A stretch of 64,000 nt of DNA from Casuarius casuarius. Lineage: Eukaryota > Chordata > Aves > Casuariiformes > Casuariidae. Below are positions 49,691-63,353 of the stretch, one piece after another (position 1 is the stretch's first letter; every line of letters begins with the position of its first letter). The notes beneath the pieces were generated by a model. It saw only the letters and a program-made list of their open reading frames with translations. It made no database searches and was not told the origin of the DNA. Both the position numbers and the translations under genes were made by a program. The stretch covers positions 744,001 to 808,000 of the forward strand of contig PTFA01000275.1 in the NCBI GenBank assembly GCA_003342895.1, read 5' to 3'.

Positions 49691-50639
49691 TGAATAAGAA
49701 CTGCAAAACTGGAAGTCTAGGGCTCAGAGACACTGAACAGATTCCTTTCAAAGAATTTTTAATTTTCTTGTTTGAAACCTTAATACTGCTATATATTTTA
49801 AAGTTTATATGGATTTCTGTCTATCTATCTATGGAAATGCCTCCTTTGCTATTTTTCTCAAATAGACAGTGTTGCTATTTCCCCTGATACAAATACAGTA
49901 TTGTACATGCAACCAAATATGCAGTAAAACAAGTCAAATCAAGCTCTTACTTCGATGCCTTTTCCAATTTTGTTGCTTAAAGCTGTGGGCTGAACCCTCC
50001 CTTTCCTGCATGATGCATCTGAGATTCTACTCAAGGCAGTTTGGAAGACACCACCTGTGGGAGTTGGGGAATAAATGTTTCTCGACATGGAGGCTCTGCA
50101 GCTGCCAGCACAGTTCTGACACTCTTAGGGTATCCCTGGCCGTTGCTACAATCCCTTTCCCAGAAGTCAGTGACCTGTTTACTAAGTTATTAGCCACTGC
50201 ACTTAAACAGACTGCTCTACAAGATTCCCTCTTTTAGTATCCCACTTCATGGTCTTCTAATGCATTACATGCATGTCATACATGTTCATTAAAACTGCTA
50301 CTCACATACTTACGTTCTTGTCCATATCGTAACAGATCCATATTACTCTGAGTTTCACACATCAAGATCTCAGGATATTCATGTGTATGTTTTATGTGCA
50401 GAAAAAGTTGGCAGATTTCCCAGGACACTGTTTTCTAGAGCCTAAAATTATTATTTCATGGGAGTCTTGAAGTCATCCCTAGGTAGCTATGCTCTGGATG
50501 CCTTAAAGATGTAGGGTAGCTATTAACTACCCAGAATGGGCAGCAACTGTCCAGGTGCCTCCTGAGAGTCCGAAGCTGGTGCACAGCCTATGCTATTGTG
50601 AGGAGCACCAAAACTTTAGCAAGAGAAACAAACAAATGT

Positions 50640-51163
50640 GTAGGGATTCTTCAGCCTGCAAAGAGTATGACTGAGGTGAGGGATTATGATGAAGGTCTAT
50701 AAGCATGAACAGCATGGAGAAGTCATGAGAAATTGTTTACAGCCTCTTCTAGTACAGGAACTACTAGGCATCAAATAAAACTAGCAGGTTGTATATGCAG
50801 AAGAAACAAGAGAGAATATTCTACATACAATGCATGGTTAAGTTCTGGAACACCTTGCCCCAGGACTTTGTAGATTCCAAAATTTTATATGCAAAAGTTT
50901 ACAGTTTTAGAAACATATTAGAAAAAATTAATGGAAGAAAACCCCTTTGACAGCTTTAAATTCAGACCCAGTCTACTTTTAAAAATCCAGTCTAGATCTG
51001 AAAAGCTTTGGAGCCACAGCATCACTAATAATAAAATGCTATTCTGGAATGTGTTACTGCTTGCTTGTACCTGTTCTGCCTTTCTATGGGCTCACATGCC
51101 TGTGGATATGAAACTTCAGAGGACCTGCTGGTAGATCTGGCATGGGTGTTCTTATGTTCTGCT
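50640..51163 (+). mobile_element. Very old CR1 LINE 3' end (turtle/crocodilian-type subfamily)
   Basis: The ORF2 3' end is decayed but collinear with CR1. TTCAGCCTGCAAAGAG (50,650-50,665) matches the LFSLEKRR region. GATTATGATGAAGGTCTATA (50,682-50,701) matches GDLI...YK. GGTTAAGTTCTGGAACACCT (50,836-50,855) matches the W-N-LP block. The 3' end GCATGGGTGTTCTTATGTTCT (about 51,140-51,160) matches the GTATGGC-GTTCTTATGTTCT end of the CR1 subfamily common in turtles and crocodilians, which differs from the octamer-tailed avian copy at 13.4-14.9 kb. This one probably predates birds. It is 5'-truncated and inactive. Confidence 0.72.
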
Positions 51164-53381
51164 CTTTGAACTATTCATTCTGGCTTTGCAGAAAGATGGT
51201 GTCAGTGGCCTCATAAATTCTCCTTCAAATTTTCTTCTCCTACCCATAGTAGAAATGCATTGTACTGTACTGTGCTGTTTTTATGTCATCTTCACTAATG
51301 CCTTCTACTAGCTTAAAAAATCAAGAAAAGCCTTATAAAATGGTATAATCATAGAACATAGGTAATGTAATCATGATTTCCTATGTGTATGTTTATTACA
51401 TTTTCAATTATCAGTTCTAATCCATGCAAATCTTAGGTTTACTCCTGCTATAAGTTTAACAGCCATGAATTCTTGAATGCTCATGTTGCATATCAATGGC
51501 TTCATGAATTTTTTGCAGCCATATGATGATTAGATTAAAAAAAAAGGGTACTATGTATCCAAAAAAATAAAATAATTGTGAAACAAAGCCAGAAGATCTT
51601 TCTTTTATATGGCTGTCATAACGAAAACTAAAGCCTTAGCAAAGTGCATTGAGGAACTTAAAGTTTATGCTGTGGACCATATAAAGATAATCCATCACAC
51701 ACTTTTAGCCAGTACCATATCTCAGATTTACACACTTCGAAAACAAGAGGCTATCAACATGACAGCAAAAAGAGAGATTCTTGGAAGAACTCAGACCTTT
51801 GATAGTAACCAACAGTATTTCAGTTAAAAATGGTAAGCATTAAATAAAATTAAATGTCTTTCCTATTAAACAGACAGTCATGTGTCAAAAGTATGGTCAA
51901 AGTCAGGAAAAGCCCTAAAGCATTTCTTCAGTTGACATATATATGTGCTCTCAAGTTAAATCTATCTACCTTGCTGGGAAAAAGGCAGACCTGTTAGTAC
52001 AAAGTTAAGGTCTCCCCCTGTATTTTGACTGCAGAGTCAGTATTTCCAGTAATACTGTTGAAACTTAATTGCTTTTAACTGGATACAGGTTTGTTTTCTT
52101 TTTTCTTGAAGTACTGTAATCTGTATATTAACACTAAAAAGTTAGTCTAAATAAGTAGAATCAGGCACATAGTGCCAAAACTAGATCTAAAATTAGATCT
52201 TCTGCTGGAAATGGAGTGATAGATATGTCATGGGGGGAAACCTAATATCCAAATATGCACTGTTCTCTTCAGGCCTTACTGCACTTATCGTGATCCTTCC
52301 TTGCTTCTGTGTGTCTCAGTCCTTTCACTGCATCACCTAGCACATATTTCTCATTCACAGAGGGTACATTCACGCAGCTGTTTACACCATCATAATATCC
52401 ATTTGAAGGAAATGCTTCTTTTATTTTTTTGGATCTTGAGAGAGGGAAACTTCTATGTAAAGAATTATCATTTTCCTGCAGTGACTCCTCAGACTGGCAG
52501 CAGGTAGAAGAGCTATGAAAGCAAAAGGAAATGAGATGATTTTAACACTGATAATCATTACAGGGTCAATAAACCTTCACAACAGTTTTGCAGATGAGGC
52601 CTGTGATTTAGCCAAGACTGAAACATCAGTCATCCTAGCTACATCGGCAGTAGCTAATTTCAACGCAAAACTAAGTCACTTCAGGCCTGCAGGCCAGATG
52701 AGGAAGAATGAATCGCACCCACTGCATAGGGCTAGACTCCCCTGGGCAGACAGGGTGCACCCGCCCATCCATCCTATTCTGGCCTGGGTTTAAGTCCTGT
52801 GACCCTGTGACATAATTATAATAGTTTGTTTTGGGATTCAGGGAAGGGGGAGGTGGGTTCAGTTCATAGTGTGAATAATAAGAAGAAAGTCTGTGATATT
52901 TTTATGGCATGACTCTGAGCATACATATATTGCATACCATGGGCTATGTTTTAAGAGTGGGAGGATTCAGAGACTTCTAGGGTAGCTAGCATTAGAGGAC
53001 TTTGCAGGTTAGGAGGAACCAAAGCAACAACCATACTGAATACTAATCACTGTCAAGTCTGCTTCATTAAATTCAGACACCATCTACAAGAAAACTGAAT
53101 ACACATGAACAAGAATTTTCCTTTCCTTCCTTCTCATTCCAAATATGCATAACTGTTTCCTTACTGACAGCAGAGACGTCTGATGACAGGAGAGGGTGGC
53201 AGCCTGTCTTCAGGCATTTTGAATGGTTCCTCTTTCATCCTCTTTGTAGGCTCTAGCACCCACCAGTTCTTCGACGTACACTTCTGATGTTATCCAGTTC
53301 TTCAACTATTGTAATTGCTTAGCAACTTTATTAACTAGGTACCACATGAAACCAGGGTGATTTAGAATCATTTGCAGTCTA
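51164..53381. other. Unique DNA, nothing firmly recognised
   Basis: No supported gene. A 92-codon frame at 52,515-52,793 sits in a slightly GC-richer patch (52,600-52,800) but has no recognisable domain; its first part may be old SINE sequence. A 72-codon frame at 51,609-51,827 is also unrecognised. Confidence 0.4.
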
Positions 53382-53414
53382 GTTTTTTTTATTATTATTA
53401 TTATTATAATTATT
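53382..53414. repeat. T run and (ATT)n microsatellite
   Basis: A short T run passes into ATT trinucleotides and ends in TATAATTATT. Simple sequence only. Confidence 0.88.
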
Positions 53415-56400
53415 CTGGATAGCAGTGTCCCCGCTTTTTATACAAAGAAAATTAATGTTAAAAATTTAAATATCTAAATTCAATTACTATCAAAACATTA
53501 ATTCAAAGTGTGAGAAACATTAAACAATGTTTTTGTCTCATTACTTGAATAAACCAGAATCTCTTCAATGTAGGGATCCTCTCTGAATATCTGTGTATTT
53601 CAACCCAAATACATGAGAATGTAATTTGTCCTCAGTCTTTCCCAGTGAACTGTCTACAATACACATCAAAATGACTGTGGATTATAGAAATCAAAACTTT
53701 GAAAAAACTTTGGATCAAATCCAAAAGGAAAAATGGATTTTCAAATATATGTACATTTAAATTATGTAGGTGTATGTGAACTGCTCCTCCTTATTGTAAA
53801 GAAATGGATTAGCTCATATATTACTGATGGGTCCCAGATTTCTAAGAGCTAGGAAAAGTATCCTGTAGCTCATGTGTCAGACTTCAGAGTAAAAATGTTA
53901 AAGCCACACAGCTAATGCCATCGTCTACAGCAAAATGGCAAATAGCCTGATGGAGGGGGATCTTTTTCCTCCCATAACGGTCTGTTCAGCCTATTGGATG
54001 CTGAACTTTTTCCTTAATTTTACAAACACTTTGGGAAGCTTTTTGACAGCCAAGTTTTCAGAGCTAATTTTGCACATGAAAATATGCCTGCCTAGCTTCA
54101 TGTCTTCTGTTACATTGCACAAGTAACAGAGCAATACAAGCAAAATGAAAACATATAAACATACACAAACAGTATAAGTTTAGCAAGTCAGGGATTGTGT
54201 CTGCCTAAAGACATGTACCTTACCTAGTACATGAATGTTTTTCTTTTTTAAAGAACCTCAGCATAAAAGTTCAGACAAGTTTGAATAAATAGTTTCACAT
54301 ATAATCAAGTTAATATGTTCTCAGTAAGCTTAAATTTTCTTAGTTAGAGATTCATATCTAATTTGTGAGGCCTTATTTTTAATCAGTTATGAAACTGATA
54401 ATGCTGGAATGGAAGATGATAGAAGGATCTTAGAATTCTTTACAAGCCAGAATTACAAAGATAAGTGAGAGGCTTCAGTAACCTATGCCTTTAGATTGCA
54501 AATTTAATCTGAGGATTGTAAAGTTTTGATATTCATCTTTCCTTTTTTTGCAGACATCAGGATATATCCAGGTATCCCTTCATTTGGCTGTAGAAAGGAG
54601 CTGTATCATTATTTCTCAATTTCCCTTTCTCTTGTCTCAGATTAGAAGAAAAGACTCTTTTTTTGTCTCTTTGGCGAGACATGATAGAAAAAAGAAAGAC
54701 GATTTCATCAGCTTTCTCAACTGAAGTCTTTGTGTTTCATGACAGCCTTTGAAGTCTGATCTTGACCGAGTCTCAGTAAATATATTTCACACACCTAACT
54801 TGGGAGCACTTGGAATCTGCCGTGAGAATTGGGTCTTCCGTGTTTATTTCAGAAGCCTCATACCATTTATGCTTAATGATGTTTGTATCTGTCTGTTCAT
54901 CAACGGTATAATACAGTCTCTTTGGGGGGAAAAAATAATAACAACCAAATTTGTGTTTATGAGTGAAAAAAAAACCAAAAGCATCAGCAGCTAAAAGAAT
55001 TATATCTGAGAGAGCTAAACTGAACAAATATTTCAGATCTTTGGCTGAGCTCAAAGTTATGCTTGTTCTAAGAAATGCAGTTGAGGCTGAAAGGCATCTT
55101 GCTGCTATCTTTGATTCATCTCTTTTGTTCTTACATTTGTGGGTGTGTGAGTTACCTTTGAACTCTCCACACCATTTCATTAATGAATAATAAAGCACAG
55201 GGGAAAAAAACCATAAAGTTTGAAATGCATGAAACTGTCATGAAAGGTATCTTCGTCCTTCTGTATAAGTGTCAGGCCTGAGACAGTAATTTTTATGGAG
55301 TATCTATCACATCTGGCTTTTGGTATGAGGATATTTTCATTAACTATTTGCTCACTAGTTAAGTTATATAGGCTTTGGTACTACTACTCTAAATGATAAA
55401 TGAGGTGTCAAGCCCCCTTGACCCTTGTCCTTCTGGTGGCATCAGAGGGCTGGGAGAAAAGGCACTGATCTGGTGCACCAAGTTACAGATCTCAGTTCAA
55501 ACTTCCTCTGGAAAGAACAAAACCACAGTGCTTCTCCTCCTAAAGAAAGTTCTTAAAAAGACATTTTTGCTCTTGCATATGGACAGATAATGAAGAAGGG
55601 CTATTCTTGAGCTTACCGGTTATCACTCTAATAGAAATTTAATGATAGGAAATGACTGAAGGGTGGATAGTGGATTTGCCACTCTGATCAAAAACAGTAT
55701 GGAATAACATAAGTCAATATTGGTGTGATAGGAACCATATGAAAATCTTTACAGACTTTAAAGCATCTGAGTATCTTTGAGAACAATCGAGTACAAAGAA
55801 TAGATTATTTCCCTCCCCTGACTATGTTGAAAATCTTTGGAAAAAAATGATTAAGGCTGTATGCAAGGGTAGGATTTGGTTCCGTGTGACTACTCCATTT
55901 TCTCCTATGCAGTCCAAAAATGATGTTTTCAGATGTTATTGTGTATTAGTGGAAGCTATTAAATCTACTTTTCATGCTTAAGAAGCAGTTAGCAAGGGCA
56001 CAGCATTTCAGATCCTCATGATTTGAATAGCTGCAAACATCTGGATTATACATACATTTCAGGTAAAATAGTAACTACTGAAACACCAGATTCTCAGGAC
56101 AGACTGACCAGGAAACTCAGTTAGCTTCCTATTCCAAAGTATTCAGACTTTCTTCCATTGTGGCAAAGTTACTGCTATGATGTGCAGACTGATTTGAAAT
56201 GGTTTTTGGACAGTTTTCCAATAGGATTCATTGACTTTCAACTTCTGAAGGAAGTACACCAAATGTGTTACCCTTCTAGACATACAGCATATTTTCAGGC
56301 TTGAATCTTGGCAGAGCGGACTGATGAAAAGAGAGTGATATTAATGGGAAAGGTGCAGAATTATGTTTCTATAATATGAATATCTTAGTTGTTCGCAAAT

Positions 56401-58111
56401 GTACATAGTGAAGTTTGTTTCAAAGGATTTGTTAGCAGAGACTTTTTTATTTTTTCTGATGGTAGACATTAAAATAATTGTCCACCATGGAATAGAAGTA
56501 GAACTGAAGAGATCAAATCCTTTTAGGAAGGACATGTACCATATGGGATTTGAGCCTAAGAAACGTAAGCCTGAATATTGCTGTTGGATGAAATTTGGAG
56601 GAAAATACCAAAGTGTACATATTAACATGGCCTCTCACCATGTTTAACAGTACACTGTTCCTTACAAGAGTTCTGCCTTCTCATACATTTTCAGGGAAAC
56701 AGAAAGCTCATATGGGTGCACTTTGAGAGTGGTATATTATATAGCTCTGATAAAAGGCTTGCTTGGGAGAAAAAACAAAAACAAAACCAAAAACTATAAG
56801 AACTGCTAGAAATGTTTTGTGTCTGAGTGCTTTATATTTATGAGTTGCCTGCTACAAGCAACTGGCATCTAGGGGGTGTTTTGATACCAGTTACTGTCTA
56901 TATAAAGCCACATTCATTCCTAAGATAAAGTAGTGTTGTTGAAACCAAATCAAGCAAATATTTCTTGTGGCACCACTAAAAATAATTTCTACATACCTAG
57001 GGCCTTTCATATTATGATAACCCACATATTTACAAATATATTTTAATTAGTTTATAAACACCCTGAGATCTGCTAGGGTCTTAATGTCTCTCCAGATGTG
57101 CAAGCTGAGTTAGTTTCAAATGGTTATACCTAAAATCAGTCAATTACTAAAAATATACCTACCTTTTCAGGTACAGAATATATTCACCTCTCATTTATTA
57201 AGATCAGTATGGTGTTCATCTCTGAAAATCTGACTGCTTTATTTTTGTTGCCTAAATATAGATTGATGGAGTAAATGATGACAACTTAGGCCTTTGAGAT
57301 AATTAGATTCTTTTGAAATTAACATTAAGATTTCTAAGTCTAAGGACACATTTTTAATGTTTTATTTCTGGAAATATGCAATAAGTGTGAATAGTTGCTA
57401 GTAATCATGATGTCTAGTTCATATGTCTGGCTTGCAGACAGTATTGCTTCTCCTAATATTAAAGGCATAAATTCCAGATGTTATGCAGAAGACATTTCTG
57501 TATGCGCTTGCAGGAGCTGCTTTTCAGCATTCAAGGCTAACAAATACATGAATATGATGGAGGAGATGCAGTCTAAACATTAATAAATGGAGCAGTCATT
57601 ATTAGTATGTGCTTTTTTTTTCTGCTATTAAACCATATAATGTGCTATAAGTATCAACTTCAGCAACCCCAAGTGTTTAAACTGGATAACAACCTTCCAG
57701 AATTTTAGCAAAAGGGCCTTAGAATTAAGTTTTGCTGTGTTGACACAAGATAATTTTAAGCTGTTATTTTTAAGGGCTTTGTTTTAATGAACATGCATTA
57801 TGTTGAACTGATCAATCTAAATATTACTTTCCGCAGTTGGCCTCGTAGCAGTGCTAGTAGCCTGAGCACTAATTGTGTGCAAGCGCTGAACCCGCGCCAG
57901 TTCTGCTTGCAGCCTCATTACCATATTCATAAGTCACAGCTCCATGCAGGTGCCAGGGTGCTGCAAAACGTTTTGTGACTATTCCCCACCACAATAGTAG
58001 AAATGCTAAATTACCCTTAAAATGTTATTACATGATATAAAATAAACTGATTAATGCCGTAAAGGAGATTCAAAGACTCTTGAATAGTCGCTGCACCAAG
58101 AAATAAAACAA
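53415..58111. other. Unique AT-rich DNA, nothing recognised
   Basis: About 4.7 kb without a supported gene or transposon. The largest open frame (141 codons, 54,773-55,198 minus) overlaps open frames on the other strand and has no recognisable domain. A patch at 57,820-57,980 has several CpG sites (GCGCTGAACCCGCGCC) in otherwise CpG-poor DNA, which might mark a regulatory element. Confidence 0.4.
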
Positions 58112-58195
58112 GACTTTTTTCTTTTTGTTTTCTTTTTCTCTCCTTTCCTTCTCTTCCTCCCATCCCCCTTCCCTCTTCCCCCCTCCCCCCCTTTG
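58112..58195. repeat. C/T-rich tract with minus-strand G-quadruplex motif
   Basis: About 84 bases of nearly pure pyrimidine, T-rich first and C-rich later. C runs at 58,159-58,161, 58,164-58,168, 58,171-58,173, 58,178-58,183 and 58,185-58,191 have loops of 1-4 bases, so the minus strand meets the canonical G-quadruplex pattern. Confidence 0.88.
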
Positions 58196-59220
58196 CCCTA
58201 CAGAGCGGAAAATTCAGATCAGGCAGATTAAATAGAATGTTTCTTGCTTCATCCCCTTTTGAAAACCAGCTCTGGTTTTCTTAATAGAGCCCAAGGAAGA
58301 TAGTGTGATAATTACCAGATTAGACATTTATAGACCCTGCTGCATGAGTGATAAACCAGAAGAATGGGACTAAGCTGCTCCTAAGTGAGTCTGAACAAGC
58401 CAGACCCTTGCTAACTCAAATATATGCAAAATAAAAGCACACTCTGGACATGCTGCTGCTGATAGTGGCAACGCGACAAAAGGATTGCCTGAATCAATGT
58501 ATCTCATCACAGCAGACCACTTTTAGCCTTTTCACCAGAAAAATTTTGTCTTTCTTTAATGCAAAGACAATTGATTCAGTTCAAATTGTATCTCCAAACC
58601 TTGCTAAAGCAAAATATTTTAAAGGATTTTCCTGTACTGTTAAATCCAGGTAACAAGGTGCCAGCTTATCACTGGAGCATATCAAACAGTCTTTTTTTAA
58701 GAATAAAATCACATCATTGGTAAGAATAAGAAATTCTTAATTTAGTTAATTTTACCATTGATCTCACAGGGAATGTGGAATCATTTCATGCTGCACTCTA
58801 TACTAGATTAGGGTGCATATTTTATTTTACCTTAATGTATCCTGTTAAATCGTCCCTCCCCTAGAGACAGATTAGCAAGACCTCACTGACCCACACATTA
58901 ATAAAGCCTAATATGCAGTGATCCACAATCAAAGCACAACTCGGCATTTTATTTAGGCAAAGAAGCTATCCTAATTACACTGCAACGTTTAAGAAACATG
59001 CCATAATCATGAGGATTTTGGAATATGCACTAATTATTATCCTGTCATGGAGGGTCAGATTTAAAATTGTGAAATGCAATGAAATACCCATTTCCTTTTG
59101 CAGAATCCGGCCTACCTTTACAAAGAAGTACATTTCATGTTTTAATGGGAGGAATATTTATGTGAAGGGTGTAAAAATCCATTTATGTTAAAACTGTTAA
59201 AAAACAAAGCAATGACAAGA
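58196..59220. other. Low-repeat stretch, possible conserved non-coding DNA
   Basis: No coding exon or transposon is seen. The sequence has few simple repeats and many TAAT/ATTA cores and CCCATTT-, ATGCAAA-like words, the look of a developmental enhancer. This is an impression from composition; without alignment to other species it cannot be confirmed. Confidence 0.2.
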
Positions 59221-61863
59221 TAGCTGCAGAAGCATCTGTGTTTTGATGCTAAGCCATGCAGTGGTACCTGTACCTTGCATGAAGTGACAGAGCTTTTTAT
59301 TCAATGTGTGGGGAGAATTTGACCTTGACTACCTGAGATATTTCTAGTATTTCAGCTGGAAAAACCTTGGAGGCCTGCAGGACCACACTCATTCCCATCA
59401 TAAATTTGGAAGTCGCCTGCAAGTGACAAGAAGCATCTCCGTTTTAGCCTTGGACTTCTAGTGTGTGACAGGGAGGGAGCCTTGAACAGAAAGAGCCTCA
59501 GGAGCAGGCTGTGGGATGCCAAAACAATTCAGCCAGCACAGTCCACTGCTTGATCAGATTTGGGGGCCTTCAGAAGGTCATCGGGAAACAGATTGTGGAC
59601 TGCATTAAAAGCCATTTCTGGTTCCTGGTGTGTGGGTCACTGTCCCTTTCCCCCTCAGACTCACAAGCGAGTAGGGTGCTGCTTAAAAAATGCTTCTTGC
59701 AGGTAGGTAATAAGAGTTTAAACTCCTAAGATCGGTGAAGGAAATATATGTGGGGTTTCTTTTTTTCTTCCTTTTCTCTTTCTGAATTCTTAATTCTAGA
59801 AATTGAGCTCCTGTATTAAATGGAGGAATTCTCACTCTTTTAGAAGGTTGCTCAGTCCTGCCAAGGAGGAGGCATCTCTGCGCAGTCATTGAGGCACAAC
59901 TTGAGGCTGCTGGCGAAACTTTGAAACAAGAGTATAAGATATATATAACGGTTATGTACTCTATTCTCAGGCTACAGTGAACTAAATTCAGAAATTTGGT
60001 ATCATACTGAGGAGCACTACCTGACTTTAACCACTGAGGAGTATGACTGCACATGGCTATAGACAGCTACAGATTTGCTCTGCTGGTGCATTGACCTGTG
60101 GCAGCCCTGACCCTAAAGCCCCATAGTTTCATCAGTGCACCACTGTGCCTGAGCTGTTGCACAGTTGTGCCAGCAAGGCATGTTAGATATGCTGACACAC
60201 AATGTCATAACAGCACAGCTACATGGCTTCTGAGACAAACACGTCGTATAGAGTAGTTAAAAATATGGGCAGGGCATGTTTGCGTTTGCTAATGCTGAAT
60301 CGACTAATGTATACATATGCCTTTACTGGGCATATGTATAAAATTCTTCCCAGTTGGACTTTGCAAGCAACGTGAAGGCTGTGAGTCCGAGAAGCAGATA
60401 GACCACCACACAGCGATGTTCTGATTTCCATTTCTTGAACTTCCTTCATTAATATTTGTAGAGGTTGAACTCTAATTCATAACAAAACAAAATCTTTCTG
60501 CGTGTTGCACTTATGATCCATGTTCAAATACAGCTGTTGCCAGTATTCTGCAAAGACACTTTGAAACGATGAAATGAACTTTGTTCTCAGTTTCATCTGC
60601 ACAAACAGATTTAGCGAGGGTTATCTCAGCAAAATGGAATACAGGCTTGGGTATACCCAGCCTTGAGAAAAAAAGGATGGTAAGTTTTGCTCTCCAAGGA
60701 GAGTGCCTTGTTAGAGTAAAATATCTGCACCACATCCTGGGGAGTTCTATCACTGTGGTTGTTCCCTTCACAGCTAATGGAAAGGAACAGGCACCTCTAG
60801 AGAGTCATTAATCTCATCATAAGATAGAACAGATGAATATCCCTGGAGGAGCTTATTTTTCTCCTTTAACTATAAAGGGATCCTAAAATGCCTAGCTCAG
60901 ATTTTAGATGTCTACCTTTCAGATGTTAAATTACAGCCGATTAAGTCAATCCCATGTTGTCCCTTAGCATAATGTATTAATTCCCTCCACAACTAGTCAA
61001 CTCAATCAGCATCCACAGAGTGGAAAGAGAAAAGCATTCCTGAATCCTCCCTGAACCTCCTCACATATTTGCAGTCATTTGTCATCCAAAGCATATAAGC
61101 AGGGAATAACACATTTTCTGAGGAACTCTTGCCACCGAGACCTTTTTAATAGACTTCCCTTTATTTCCCATTACAGGAAACTGACTGATTTATGAGGAAG
61201 GAAAGTGTCAGAAAGGGTATAATATCTGTTACTGAATCTAGTAACTAACATCTGGTTAGCATTGCACATGCGAAAAATATTTTATATCTGTTTTGCACAT
61301 CATTAGAAAGACCAGCTATCATTTTCTATTGTATACCAACATCAGGGTTATTGCTACCAACACAGTACTTCTGGGAATTGGCTGTTCGAGTTGTGGCAGC
61401 ATCCATCTTCTACCTGCTAGGTAAAGTAAGTCTTTTGCTGTGTCACTTGCAGCTATTCACCACTTGTTTGTTGTTACGTTTGTAAGATTTGCACAGTTTA
61501 ATCTGTCTTTTTTTGTTTCCATTCAAATAAAACTCGTGAGGTACTCATAATCTCAAGATACTCCTCAAAAGAAAATCAAATACCAGGATTGTATAAATCT
61601 CAAGCATCCATTTGTTTATGCCTAATAATATTCAGTTAAGAAGAGTAGCCTTTGCTTTTTCTCACAATAATAATTTAAGCTTTTCATTTGTTGCCTTGTT
61701 GTTTCATAAACATGAAGACGTCAACACAGTTGTTTTTTTTTTTAATACACTGCTCATGCTTTTCACATGCAAAAAGCGTAGAGAAAAAAGAGAGTTGGCA
61801 TACTATTCACCAGTTTTTCTTTATCTGCCTAGCTCAAATGCCAGGTGTTCCTCACTAAGCTAG
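59221..61863. other. Unique DNA, nothing recognised
   Basis: No supported gene, RNA or transposon in about 2.6 kb. Open frames up to 123 codons (59,683-60,054 minus) have no recognisable domain. Confidence 0.42.
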
Positions 61864-61890
61864 GTTTGTTTGTTTGTTTGTTTGTTTTTT
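61864..61890. repeat. (GTTT)n microsatellite
   Basis: About five GTTT units ending in a T run. Confidence 0.92.
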
Positions 61891-61972
61891 CCCCTGTTCT
61901 GGGAAGCTCAGTCATCTGTGATGAGGAAGGCTTATTGATATTTCTCTGAAGATAGAGGTCAGGTCACAATGC

Positions 61973-62009
61973 TGTCTAATAGTACAGGTCACCTGTGTCT
62001 AATAGTACA
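61973..62009. repeat. Short direct repeat (period 23)
   Basis: The 14-base word TGTCTAATAGTACA occurs at 61,973-61,986 and again at 61,996-62,009. It is a small local duplication. Confidence 0.85.
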
Positions 62010-62748
62010 ATAGGTACATGTCCAAGCAGAGAAATGGAAATATTCAGTGTAACACCTTTTAGGTTTTGGTTTCAAGTCAGTGGAACTGTGGCTATCTTTC
62101 TCTACAATAGTAACAGGTTGGATGCAATAGGAGACCATTAGTAAATCCAGTCTTTTAGTGAGGAGGTGCTGACATCTACTCTATGTTCAGTTCAGAAATA
62201 CCACTTCTCTGACTCAATGTCAAAAAGTTAATAAATACATTTTTCAAAAAAAGTAGCAAATATGCAGAATGGGGATGACAAGGATAAAGAATAACAGGGC
62301 TACTAAAAATTAAGTTAGAATTCTGACAGAAGAAATAGTGAATTATCTCCACTAATTACCCGTCATTCAAGAGTTCAGTTATGCTACCAAGCCTCCTTGC
62401 CTTCAACTCGTAGCCCTCCACTATTGCATTTGCATCCTTTCATTGCCTTCCTATGAAAAAAAAAAATATTTCTGTTTTATAACCTTTGGGTTCTGCAGCT
62501 AGTTTTCATAGGACAGCTTATTCATTTAAGTTTTTGCTGGCTATTCCATACTAATGTACACATGACAGGAACCAAAATTATGAAGTATAAGTCAATAATA
62601 GCAAGAAAACTCTGACATTAGCATTGAAAATTTTCACAAGAACAGTCTAATATAAGACCTATTTAAAATTTATTAAAACAGCCAATCAGAAATTGCCTAT
62701 AATTAAATGCTCTATGAAATTTTATGCAGAAATATTCTTTAAACATTA

Positions 62749-62779
<31 letters not shown>

Positions 62780-63270
62780 TTGTGCCACTGCAGATTGTTT
62801 CAGATATAGCCATAGTGGTAGAAATCCAATCACACCTAGATGTTACTTTTTTATTAATATGCATGTGTTATGTAGAAGAAAATTATATCTTTGTGGTTAC
62901 GAAAAGCATCACAATTGACAGTTGATGTATTTGTTTTCCTCATTTCTTGTTTATTAAAAAAAAAAAAAAAAGCCAATTACCATGCCTGTATTTCCTAATT
63001 TTAAGGATTACTCTTTACATAGACTTCTTGACTACCCGGGCTGCCATAGAGCCTGGCTGAGAGGTCAGTTCTGGATACTCTACACAAGCCAGATAGAAAA
63101 AAATTACTCATGAGTGTGAACATGCATGTTTTCATGAACAGTGTTTGCAATGTACCTGCTGAAAATTAAGCAACTGAAGCATAGTTTTGTCCTAAAATCT
63201 AAAACTTCTGAAAACCTCATTCACCACTTCTAGATACTAAATAACACTCTTTCCCTCTTTCTTTCTGTTT
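62010..63270. other. Unique AT-rich DNA with two poly(A) runs
   Basis: No gene is seen. A runs lie at 62,752-62,777 (26 bases) and 62,956-62,971 (16 bases). No LINE or SINE body is recognisable upstream of either. Confidence 0.5.
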
Positions 63271-63353
63271 GTATGTATACACGTGCACGCACACACACAC
63301 ACAGTAAATATATATATGTGTATATGTATGTATATGCATGCATGTATGTATAT
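63271..63353. repeat. Compound CA/TA/TG/CATG microsatellite
   Basis: A CA dinucleotide run (about 63,286-63,303) passes into TA and then GTAT and CATG units. Simple sequence only. Confidence 0.92.

Noticed and set aside
52560..52620. Possible minus-strand MIR fragment (CTTCACAACAGTTTTGCAGATGAGG, read in parts)
   Set aside because: Only one short MIR-like stretch is visible, with no extension on either side, so it is too weak to annotate.
54541..54580. Possible 18-nt microexon (TTTTTTTGCAG acceptor, then CCAG|GTATCC)
   Set aside because: Acceptor and donor words this short occur often by chance, and nothing nearby suggests a gene.
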